A stretch of 13,506 nt of DNA, from contig JAICHH010000042.1 of assembly GCA_025922715.1 (NCBI GenBank), forward strand, positions 1 through 13,506, read 5' to 3'. Below are positions 1 through 6,647 of this stretch, piece after piece (the stretch's first letter is position 1; each line of letters starts with the position of its first letter). The notes under the pieces were generated by a model. It saw nothing but the letters and a program-made list of their open reading frames with translations. It was not told the DNA's origin and did not search any database. Position numbers and translations under genes: made by a program. Origin of the DNA: Nitrososphaeraceae archaeon. Lineage in GTDB: Archaea; Thermoproteota; Nitrososphaeria; Nitrososphaerales; Nitrososphaeraceae.

Positions 1-471
1 GAAATGGGTTCAAGGGCTAGGAGAGCAGAAGCAGATAGAATAATAGAACCTGATGAACTGGATAGACTTGGTACTAATAAAAAAGAAGCTAAAAAGTTAG
101 CAAAGACTTACGATTTCTTTTTATCTGATACCTCGTTAATGGCGACAGTGGGGCGTTCTCTAGGTCAGTTTCTTGGTCCTAAGGGTAAAATGCCAACACC
201 TATACCTTATGGTGCACCTATTGAAAGTATATTGAATAGGCTAAGGAATTCTGTAAGGATTAGAAGTCGAAATCAACTAAATATATCTACTAAAATAGGA
301 GATGAAAAAATGGATGATAAACAACTTATTCAAAATGCAAATACTATATTGTCTCTTTTAGAAAAAAAATTGCCTCAAGGTGATAAGAATATTCAGAATA
401 CTTCAGTCAAATTTACAATGGGTAATAATATAAGTTTATCAGCCTTATCTAACAAAACAAAGGGTAACTAG
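1..471 (+). CDS. rpl1: 50S ribosomal protein L1 (uL1), 5' end missing
   Basis: C-terminal part of archaeal ribosomal protein L1, which forms the mobile L1 stalk on 23S rRNA and helps release deacylated tRNA from the E site. The reading frame is open from the first base, so the gene starts outside the window. About 155 residues remain of a family that is usually about 215-220, so roughly 60 N-terminal residues are missing. The family signature is the stretch with FFLSDTSLMATVGRSLG followed by FLGPKGKMPTPIP, the conserved L1 core. The TAG stop lies 3 bp before the L10 start, so the two genes are almost certainly co-transcribed. In other archaea L1 represses its own operon by binding its mRNA; the leader needed to test that is outside the window. 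Identification is firm. Confidence 0.95.
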   Translation, partial: EMGSRARRAEADRIIEPDELDRLGTNKKEAKKLAKTYDFFLSDTSLMATVGRSLGQFLGPKGKMPTPIPYGAPIESILNRLRNSVRIRSRNQLNISTKIGDEKMDDKQLIQNANTILSLLEKKLPQGDKNIQNTSVKFTMGNNISLSALSNKTKGN

Positions 472-474
472 AAT

Positions 475-1356
475 ATGAATTCAGATAAATTAATTAAAAA
501 ATATCCTCAAAAGAAGCAATTTATGTATCAAGAATTACAAGAGCTTCCAAAAAAATATAATGTTATAGCATTATCTAAAATGAATAAAGTCAGGGCCACA
601 CAGTTAATGACGTTAAGGAAGAAATTTCATGGTCAAATTATTATTAAAATCATCAAAAATAAAGTTGCGCAGAGAGCATTTGAAAAAGTAAGTAAAATTT
701 CAGGTATTGAATATTTAAGCAAAGAATTAGAAGGTCAATGTGCATTGATGTTTACTAATCTAAGTCCTTTCAAGCTTAACTTGATTTTTAGTGAAAATAA
801 AGTTTTTTTACCTGCCAAAGGAGGAGACATTGCACCCAAGGATATTATAGTACCAGCAGGTAATACTGGAATTCCTCCAGGTCCTGTCCTCTCAGAGTTT
901 AAAGAAGCTAAAGTACAAACTAAAATCGATCAAGGTAGTATTGCTGTAACAAAAGATACAGTGGTAGCTAAATCAGGAGAGGTCATATCTCAAAAACTTG
1001 CATCTCTGATTTCTAAATTAGATATAAAACCAATTGAAGCAGGGGTTCTAGTCAACTATGCAATTTCAGAAGGTCTTCAATTTAGAGAAAAAGATTTACA
1101 GCTTGATGTTAAAGCATATATAAAAGAATTACAAGTATGCTCTTCATCTGCTTTGAATCTGGCAGTAGAATTAGTTTATTTTGCACCTGAGACGATTTCT
1201 TCTATTATATCTTTAGCATATCAAAACTCAGTTAACGTGGCTTCTAAAGCTGGATATGTTTCTAAAGATACTGCAGCAATAATACTAGATACTGCACACG
1301 CAAATGCACATGGTTTAAGCGAAGCCTTAAAAATGAGAGGCTATGTCTCTCAATAA
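475..1356 (+). CDS. rplP0: 50S ribosomal protein L10 (P0 / uL10)
   Basis: Archaeal/eukaryotic-type L10 (P0), the base of the ribosomal P stalk that carries the L12 dimers and recruits translational GTPases. Residues 1 to about 112 form the rRNA-binding L10 domain (IALSKMNKVRATQLM, with the basic stretch IIIKIIKNKVAQRAFEK). Residues about 113-195 are the insertion found in archaeal P0, marked by GDIAPKDIIVPAGNTGIPPGP and LDIKPIEAGV. The remaining part, to residue 293, should be the helical region that docks L12. The protein ends at MRGYVSQ. It lacks the charged Glu-rich linker and LGxLFG-type terminus common in archaeal P0, and is shorter than the common length of about 330-350. The ATG is 3 bp after the L1 stop. 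No L12 gene follows, although it often does in other archaea. Confidence 0.95.
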   Translation: MNSDKLIKKYPQKKQFMYQELQELPKKYNVIALSKMNKVRATQLMTLRKKFHGQIIIKIIKNKVAQRAFEKVSKISGIEYLSKELEGQCALMFTNLSPFKLNLIFSENKVFLPAKGGDIAPKDIIVPAGNTGIPPGPVLSEFKEAKVQTKIDQGSIAVTKDTVVAKSGEVISQKLASLISKLDIKPIEAGVLVNYAISEGLQFREKDLQLDVKAYIKELQVCSSSALNLAVELVYFAPETISSIISLAYQNSVNVASKAGYVSKDTAAIILDTAHANAHGLSEALKMRGYVSQ

Positions 1357-1361
1357 TTTTT
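1357..1361 (+). terminator. T-run directly after the L10 stop
   Basis: Five T residues follow the stop codon immediately. Archaeal RNA polymerase commonly terminates at T-runs without a hairpin, so this may end the L1-L10 transcript. The run is short and the 96 bp gap contains no strong hairpin, so support is modest. Confidence 0.3.
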
Positions 1362-1452
1362 CCAACTATTTATCACTTTTAAAAAGCAATATCTTCGTTC
1401 GGATATACAAACACAATAAATAAAGGCAAGAAAGTCATTTTAATAATATATA

Positions 1453-3084
1453 ATGTCAATACAATTAAAAGTTCATCCATCATTTTTTAAGGAATTTGCC
1501 ACAAAGACATGGGTTTCACCATATGAAATAGTTAAAGAATTGATAGAAAATGCTTTTGATGAAGATGCTACCCAAGTATTAATTACAATTCTCACTAATG
1601 GATCTATAGTAATAGAAGATGATGCAGGCATGGACGAAGAAGAAATTGAAAAATTCTTATTATTGGGTTCGCCTCATAAAAAGATAGAATCTATTTCTCC
1701 AAAGTTAAAGAGAAGTCGAACAGGACGATATGGAACAGGAAGATTATCTTTCCTTACTTCATTTGAGAGCATGAAAATTAAAACTAAAAAAGATAATTAT
1801 AACAAATGTCTTGTTATAGATGAAAACTCTTTGAATCAATTATTTTCTGGTAATTCTTTATTAAATGTCATAAAAGAAAAACCACTTAGTAGAAATGGAA
1901 CAGAATTAACTTTAAGTAATGCAAAGATGAGCATTGATCCTTTGAAATTATATAAGGAAATACGTAAATTAGCTATTCTTAGACAACCAATGTTTCAGAT
2001 ATTTATTAAACAATCAGAGAGCTTCAATGAATGGGATCTGCATAATTCTGATATGGTTAAGGCGCAAGAGATACAGGGCTACCGAATCCCAGTAAATCTT
2101 GATAATGGCCAAATTAGTGGTGAAATTGTAGTTGCAAGACGTCCATTAACAGAAGAGGAGAAAGGAATAGGTGTAATGATTGGGAATCATATTGTTGTAA
2201 GAACAAATTTTGGGTTTGATGCTAAAATGAATCGAATAACTGGATTATTAAGATGTGATGCTTTAACTTCTAGGTTTGCAGATAAATCTGCATTAATAGA
2301 AGATGATGCTTATTATAATTTTAACAAGTACGTCAAACAATTTATTGTTGATGAAGTAATACCCAAACTAACTGAATATGAAGATGTATTAATTACCAAG
2401 GAAGAGTCACGAATATATCGTGAAATAGATAAAGTTCTTGGTCAAGCAGTGATTGAGAATTTGGAATCTGTAGAAGTAGAAGAAGAGGAATATGAAACAG
2501 TTGAAGATAAAGTTAATCCACCGAATGAAGATAGATTAACTGTAAACCCATCTTTTACAAAATTCAAAAATCAAGATAATAAATTTCCGACACAGGAGGG
2601 TTATGAAAATTCATCTGTTCAACTCTCTAAAAATAAAGAACAGGCTCATACTAGTATACTAGAACATCAGACTATCCACAGTGAGAGTGAACCTTATTAT
2701 TACAATCTTAATGAAAGACCCCAAACTTTTCCTAATTTGCACGCATCTAGTGAATTAGATAAATTACAGATAAAAAAAATTAAAACTCTAAAACGTACCT
2801 TCGCATTAAAAAAGATTGGCTATAAAGTAATACCCTATGAGGACGGAAGTGATTCGAGATATGGATTTACTAATGAAAATGTGGTTTTTGTAAATAAAGC
2901 TAATTCAGCTTATAAAGCTGAATCAGAAAGAGGTGATGAATTTCTATTGAGGCACATCATTAGATTAGTCGCCGAAGCTATAGCTGAGGAGAAACATCCA
3001 GAAGGAAAAGACGCTCTAGAATTACAAAATCGTCTAATCGGGGAAGCAATTAAGATTCATAACCTTCACAGTAGAAGAAAATAA
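1453..3084 (+). CDS. Hsp90-like / GHKL-fold ATPase of unknown function
   Basis: A 543-residue protein with an N-terminal Bergerat (GHKL) ATP-binding fold. The N-box is ELIENAFDEDA (residues 29-39), where E and N should position the catalytic water and Mg. The adenine-binding motif is EDDAGM (55-60), and the ATP lid is the glycine motif GRYGTGRLS (91-99). Residues about 205-310, with GIGVMIGNHIVVR and the Ala-Asp-Lys-Ser stretch near residue 278, resemble the S5-like transducer half of Hsp90/MORC/MutL-type ATPases and probably contact the ATP gamma-phosphate. Residues about 330-440 are acidic, then polar and low in complexity, and are probably disordered. Residues about 440-543 look folded, with a helical end. 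No endonuclease, histidine-kinase or topoisomerase motif is visible. It lies between the ribosomal pair and the proteasome gene, each with its own gap. ATP binding is well supported; the cellular role is unknown. Confidence 0.8.
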   Translation: MSIQLKVHPSFFKEFATKTWVSPYEIVKELIENAFDEDATQVLITILTNGSIVIEDDAGMDEEEIEKFLLLGSPHKKIESISPKLKRSRTGRYGTGRLSFLTSFESMKIKTKKDNYNKCLVIDENSLNQLFSGNSLLNVIKEKPLSRNGTELTLSNAKMSIDPLKLYKEIRKLAILRQPMFQIFIKQSESFNEWDLHNSDMVKAQEIQGYRIPVNLDNGQISGEIVVARRPLTEEEKGIGVMIGNHIVVRTNFGFDAKMNRITGLLRCDALTSRFADKSALIEDDAYYNFNKYVKQFIVDEVIPKLTEYEDVLITKEESRIYREIDKVLGQAVIENLESVEVEEEEYETVEDKVNPPNEDRLTVNPSFTKFKNQDNKFPTQEGYENSSVQLSKNKEQAHTSILEHQTIHSESEPYYYNLNERPQTFPNLHASSELDKLQIKKIKTLKRTFALKKIGYKVIPYEDGSDSRYGFTNENVVFVNKANSAYKAESERGDEFLLRHIIRLVAEAIAEEKHPEGKDALELQNRLIGEAIKIHNLHSRRK

Positions 3085-3143
3085 GAATCTGACTTAAATT
3101 TAATAGAAAAGACTAAATCTGGCTCTTATGTCATATACCACAA

Positions 3144-3740
3144 ATGGCGTACCAATATTTTCCTGGCGCAACAGCCGTAGGAATCTCTTTTAATAATGGT
3201 GTTTTATTGGCATCTGAACAACGGGTTTCTTTTGGGAACTTTCTTGTTAATAAGAATACTAAAAAAACTTTTGTATTGACTGAGAATGTAGGAGCAGCTT
3301 GTGCGGGTATGGTTGCCGATATGAATGTACTTGCTAGACAGGTTGCTGCATTATCAAAAATCCGTAAAATGGAAATAAGACGTAAACTACCAACAAATTC
3401 AGTAGCAAAACTAATGTCAGTAATTATGTTTGAAAGACGATACTTTCCTTTGTTGACTCAAGTTGTAGTCGGAGGGTATGATGATAAACCTCGTATCTAT
3501 ACTCTTGATCCACTTGGATCGTTACTACCTGATGAATATGCGGCAGTAGGCAGTGGTGCCGAAATGGCCTTGGGTATATTGGATGCACAATATAATTCAC
3601 AAATGAATGAAGATGATGCTAAAAATCTCGCTATTAAATCTATTAAAGCTGCTATTAAAAGAGATGCAGCAAGTGGAGATGGGATCGATATTCTTACTAT
3701 AAGTAATAGAGGAAAGAATGAAGAATCTCTAAAGGTATAA
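3144..3740 (+). CDS. psmB: 20S proteasome beta subunit, Thr1 replaced by Ala (probably non-catalytic)
   Basis: Ntn-hydrolase-fold beta subunit of the archaeal 20S proteasome, which sits in the inner heptameric rings. At 198 residues it is of normal length, with a pro-peptide of about 8 residues (MAYQYFPG). The mature start would be ATAVGISF, where active family members have TTTVGI after the Gly, so residue 9 (codon GCA at 3168-3170) puts Ala at the Thr1 position. Other active-site positions are kept: Glu17 (in LASEQRVS, as in Thermoplasma beta), Lys33 (in NKNTKKTF), the AVGSG turn, and Asp/Ser in RDAASGDG. The fold and pocket therefore look intact while the nucleophile and autoprocessing residue is missing. 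Archaea with two beta subunits can pair an inactive with an active one, so a second psmB is expected elsewhere in the genome. Family identity is firm; lack of catalysis is an inference. Confidence 0.93.
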   Translation: MAYQYFPGATAVGISFNNGVLLASEQRVSFGNFLVNKNTKKTFVLTENVGAACAGMVADMNVLARQVAALSKIRKMEIRRKLPTNSVAKLMSVIMFERRYFPLLTQVVVGGYDDKPRIYTLDPLGSLLPDEYAAVGSGAEMALGILDAQYNSQMNEDDAKNLAIKSIKAAIKRDAASGDGIDILTISNRGKNEESLKV

Positions 3741-3782
3741 TTAGTTTGATCCGATGGCTACTCTTTGCTATCTTCAGCATTC

Positions 3783-3796
3783 TTTAATATATAAAT
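3783..3796 (+). promoter_or_regulatory. TATA-box-like promoter for citrate synthase
   Basis: The element TTTAATATATAAAT lies with its centre about 31 bp before the TTG start of the citrate synthase gene. Archaeal transcription begins roughly 25 bp downstream of the TATA box, so the mRNA would have a leader of only a few bases or none. This fits the lack of a Shine-Dalgarno sequence next to the TTG. Confidence 0.55.
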
Positions 3797-3820
3797 CCCA
3801 GAGGGAATGATGTATTAAAT

Positions 3821-4990
3821 TTGGATGCAAGAAATATAGGTTTACGAAACATTGAAGTAGCAGATACAAAAATTTCATCTATAGATGGTGAAAACGGTAA
3901 ATTAATTTATCGAGGCTATGACATTCTTGATTTAGTAAATCATTCTACATTTGAAGAAACAGCGTATCTTCTATTGTATGGGGAACTTCCTGACAAAATC
4001 CAGTTAGATGAATTTTCATATAAACTAAAACAATCCAGAAAATTACCTATCTCGTTAATTGCCAATTTAGAAAATAGACCAAAAACAGCTCGTCCGATGG
4101 ATGTTTTACAATCAGCTGTTCCTTCTCTAGCAGATTTTGATGAAAGTGTTTATTCGGATACCAAAGAGGACAATATACAAAGGGCAATATCCCTGATTTC
4201 GAAAATTCCTTCAATTGTTAGTGCATGGAATAGTATAAGAAACGGGCAAGAGATTATTGAACCAGACGAGGAACTTAGACATTCTGCAAATTTTCTTTAT
4301 ATGGTGTTTGGACGAAAACCTACGTTTGAAGAAGTCAAGGTCTTTGATATTTGTTTGATATTACATGCAGAACATAGCTTTAATGCGTCAACATTTGCAG
4401 CTAGAGAAATTGCTTCTACTCGAGCTCATATGTATTCATGTATTTGTGGGGCTTTAGGAGCCTTATCAGGTGAATTACATGGAGGAGCTAACGTAGAAGT
4501 AATGAAAATGCTGTTTGATATACACGATGCCAAAAATATTGAAAAATGGATACAAGATAAACTAAAGGAGGGGAAAAGAATCATGGGAATGGGACACGCA
4601 GTTTATCGTACAACAGATCCTCGAGCAGACATTCTAGAACGGCTTTCAAAATCTGTCTGTAAAAATGAGAATTATAAATGGTATGAAATCACTCGACAAG
4701 TAGAACAATATACAAAAAAAATCATCACAGATATTAGAAAACAACCAATCTACCCTAACGTAGATCTATATAGTGCATCACTTTATTATTGTATGGGATT
4801 TCCAGTTGATCTTAATACTCCTATTTTTGCTATCTCGAGAATTTCTGGATGGGCAGCACATGTCATCGAAGAAAAATTTGCAGAAGCAGCACCCAAACCA
4901 GCGTTATATCGCCCCAAAGCAGTGTATGTTGGAAAATATTGTGGCCCAATGGGTTGCGAATATACCCCATTGAAAAAAAGAAAAATATAA
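3821..4990 (+). CDS. gltA: Citrate synthase
   Basis: Condenses acetyl-CoA and oxaloacetate to citrate, feeding the (probably incomplete or biosynthetic) TCA cycle in the cytoplasm. At 389 residues it has the normal length for the archaeal/Gram-positive dimeric type. The catalytic residues line up closely with those of the Thermoplasma enzyme: His185 in LHAEHSFNAST, His220 in SGELHGGAN, His259 in GMGHAVYRTTDPRAD, and Asp315 in YPNVDLYSAS. The final segment, RPKAVYVG, is typical of the family. A 2-methylcitrate synthase side activity cannot be excluded from sequence. The start is TTG: an upstream in-frame stop leaves no ATG, and the ATGATG pair just upstream is in another frame and stops after one more codon. 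It is transcribed alone from its own TATA box. Confidence 0.95.
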   Translation: MDARNIGLRNIEVADTKISSIDGENGKLIYRGYDILDLVNHSTFEETAYLLLYGELPDKIQLDEFSYKLKQSRKLPISLIANLENRPKTARPMDVLQSAVPSLADFDESVYSDTKEDNIQRAISLISKIPSIVSAWNSIRNGQEIIEPDEELRHSANFLYMVFGRKPTFEEVKVFDICLILHAEHSFNASTFAAREIASTRAHMYSCICGALGALSGELHGGANVEVMKMLFDIHDAKNIEKWIQDKLKEGKRIMGMGHAVYRTTDPRADILERLSKSVCKNENYKWYEITRQVEQYTKKIITDIRKQPIYPNVDLYSASLYYCMGFPVDLNTPIFAISRISGWAAHVIEEKFAEAAPKPALYRPKAVYVGKYCGPMGCEYTPLKKRKI

Positions 4991-4998
4991 CCATCTTA

Positions 4999-5004
4999 TT
5001 TTTT
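4999..5004 (+). terminator. T6 run after citrate synthase
   Basis: A run of six T residues starts 8 bp after the citrate synthase stop codon, in the 87 bp gap before the PUA-domain gene. No hairpin is needed for archaeal termination, so this is a plausible 3' end, supported only by the T-run. Confidence 0.35.
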
Positions 5005-5077
5005 GGATGTATCACCGTCTGGCTTAAGTAAAATGAAAATTAAAGATAAATTATCATTCAGAGAATAAAGATATAGT

Positions 5078-5560
5078 TTGAAAATCAATATGTTATCTAA
5101 AAGGGAAACATCAATCACCCTAGAAAAACTACACACAAATTGGCCAGAAAAAACTATCCCAAAATTTAAAAATATAAAAGCTTATGAAATTGAAAAAAAT
5201 AGAAAATTATTAATTCATGAAGATAATTTTACTGCTGTTCAAATCAACGAAATAATACTTCCTTATTTGGGAAACAATAATTTAGTTGAATTATTTCCTT
5301 ATGTTCTTATAGATATGGGAGCAGTAAAATACATCTGTAATGGTGCAAATATTGCACGCCCCGGCATTGTAAAATTTGAATCATTTTCCAAAGATAAAAT
5401 TGTGATTGTAAAAGACAAAGAGCACCAAAAACCAATAGCAGTAGGTACCTCACTTTATGATAGTGAAAAAGCCATTGAGTTAGCTAAGGGTCATATAATT
5501 AATAATATGCATTATGTTGGTGATAAATTCTGGAATTTATATAAAGGTTTAAAAATATAG
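5078..5560 (+). CDS. PUA-domain RNA-binding protein (MCT-1/DUF1947-like)
   Basis: A 160-residue protein of the archaeal family related to eukaryotic MCTS1 and the N-terminal half of eIF2D. Residues 1 to about 75 form the small N-terminal domain (DUF1947-like). Residues about 80-158 form a PUA RNA-binding domain, recognised by VLIDMGAVKYICNGANIARPGIVKF, then KPIAVG, and the closing MHYVGDKFWNLY, which is highly characteristic. By homology it is thought to act in translation initiation or ribosome recycling, binding rRNA or tRNA; its exact archaeal role is not settled. The frame opens with TTG at 5078. An ATG at 5090 (residue 5) is an equally possible start and would shorten it to 156 residues. 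It converges with the RadA-like gene, only 6 bp away. Confidence 0.88.
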   Translation: MKINMLSKRETSITLEKLHTNWPEKTIPKFKNIKAYEIEKNRKLLIHEDNFTAVQINEIILPYLGNNNLVELFPYVLIDMGAVKYICNGANIARPGIVKFESFSKDKIVIVKDKEHQKPIAVGTSLYDSEKAIELAKGHIINNMHYVGDKFWNLYKGLKI

Positions 5561-5562
5561 TA

Positions 5563-5568
5563 TTTTTT
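5563..5568. terminator. T6/A6 run between convergent genes
   Basis: The stops of the PUA-domain gene and the minus-strand RadA-like gene are 6 bp apart. The junction holds six T residues flanked by TA and ATAATA, a short imperfect inverted repeat (TATT...AATA). On the plus strand this is a T-run terminator. For the minus strand it reads as A-rich and is not convincing. Confidence 0.35.
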
Positions 5569-6274
5569 ATAATACGCCTTCCTTAGTTATTCGAAATACC
5601 GTACTATCCTTAATGAAGGGTTGAAGAAGGGAGACCTTGTAAGAATTATCGGATATACTTATAATCTCGAATTTTAATTTAATATGAATCGAAAGAGATA
5701 CAGATTTTCCCATAAACTCTCGTTGCAATTTAATTTTTTTTTGATGTTCTTTAGGTTTGTTTATGGCTTTATACACACCATTTTCGTATATTATATTTCT
5801 AACCATATTAGTGGTCACTATGGCACAATTATAATTAATTGCATTGTGTGCTAATTCGTGTATAAATTTCATCAAGATTAAATGTCGAGATATATTTTTG
5901 CTTTCTATGGATATGAGTGAAGTAATAGTATCAATAATTACTAATTTTGGTTTTATCTCATAAATTTTTTTAATTGCTTCAAATTGATCTTTAATAGAAT
6001 ATGGTCTAATATAATGTATATTACGGAGTATTTTATCTAAATTATGATTATCAGTTATATCAAGAATTCTTTCTGGTCTAAAATTTCCAGACGTATCGAT
6101 AAAAATTACTTTTACATCTTGGTTCTTTTTAAGCAAATTTGCACAAATACTAAAACAAAATTGAGATTTGCCTGAACCACTTTCTCCAAAGATGTGAGTT
6201 ATTATTCCTGTACGAATTCCTCCACGAAGAAATCTGTCCAGATTGGAAGATCCTGTAGATATAAAATCCAACAC
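5567..6274 (-). CDS. RadA/RadB-like RecA-family ATPase (recombinase paralogue)
   Basis: A 235-residue single-domain RecA-fold ATPase without the N-terminal helix-hairpin-helix DNA-binding domain of true RadA (about 320-350 residues). Visible motifs are the opening ISTGSSNLDRFLRGGI, Walker A GESGSGKS (30-37), a strand ending IFIDTSGNFRPERI, Walker B LVIID (111-115), and CAIVTTNMV, equivalent to the family's VxTNQV motif. This layout matches RadB/aRadC-type paralogues, which assist RadA in homologous recombination. The Walker A resembles RadA more than classical RadB, and the usual conserved glycines near the C-terminal beta-strands are replaced (REFMGKSVSLSI). The start is GTG at 6274, with a TTG codon next; an in-frame stop lies 9 bp upstream. 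It diverges from the Lsm gene across 74 bp. Confidence 0.82.
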   Translation of the reverse strand: MLDFISTGSSNLDRFLRGGIRTGIITHIFGESGSGKSQFCFSICANLLKKNQDVKVIFIDTSGNFRPERILDITDNHNLDKILRNIHYIRPYSIKDQFEAIKKIYEIKPKLVIIDTITSLISIESKNISRHLILMKFIHELAHNAINYNCAIVTTNMVRNIIYENGVYKAINKPKEHQKKIKLQREFMGKSVSLSIHIKLKFEIISISDNSYKVSLLQPFIKDSTVFRITKEGVL

Positions 6275-6348
6275 AGAATATTAAAAATTATTGTTATAAT
6301 TATTTAACCATAAAGGAACCTTTTTATTCTGCTACATGTGAAAATGAA

Positions 6349-6624
6349 TTGCTAAGTGATATATTGACATTGTCAGCTAATTCGAGTTCTCAACAACCAA
6401 AGAGACCTTTAACTTTATTGCAGAAATCTCTTAACCAGCGTGTAGCAGTGAGATTAAAAAGTGAAATTGAATACAAAGGAGTTATGAGTAATGTAGATTC
6501 ATACATGAATCTTATTCTTATTAATGCTGAGGAATATCTGGGTTCAGATTTGCTGGCAAATTATGGTAAGGTGGTTATTCGTGGAAATAATGTACTTTTT
6601 ATAAGACTCATAAAAGATTTTTAA
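6349..6624 (+). CDS. Lsm (Sm-like) archaeal RNA-binding protein
   Basis: A 91-residue Sm-like protein expected to form a heptameric ring that binds U-rich RNA. After a flexible, Ser/Gln-rich N-terminal stretch of about 17 residues, the Sm fold begins at RPLTLLQKSLNQRVAVRL. The Sm1 motif covers about 32-62 (VAVRLKSEIEYKGVMSNVDS with MNLIL), and the Sm2 motif is YGKVVIRGNNVLFI (about 72-85), with the conserved Arg-Gly-Asn that lines the RNA pore. The frame has no ATG. TTG at 6349 is the first possible start, and TTG codons at 6364 and 6370 could be used instead, which would remove only the disordered tail. It lies 23 bp upstream of metK on the same strand, so the two are probably co-transcribed. 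Family certainty is high; the exact start is not. Confidence 0.92.
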   Translation: MLSDILTLSANSSSQQPKRPLTLLQKSLNQRVAVRLKSEIEYKGVMSNVDSYMNLILINAEEYLGSDLLANYGKVVIRGNNVLFIRLIKDF

Positions 6625-6647
6625 TTTAAAGTTAAAGCCTTTAAGAA

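Noticed and set aside
3144..3740. Reading the proteasome gene as an HslV or alpha subunit
   Set aside because: The short pro-peptide, Glu17/Lys33 pattern and RDAASGDG motif match archaeal beta subunits. There is no N-terminal alpha helix of the alpha type, and HslV is bacterial.
4773..5031. Two plus-strand frames overlapping the end of citrate synthase
   Set aside because: They are out-of-frame readings of the conserved citrate synthase C-terminus and have no recognisable protein features.
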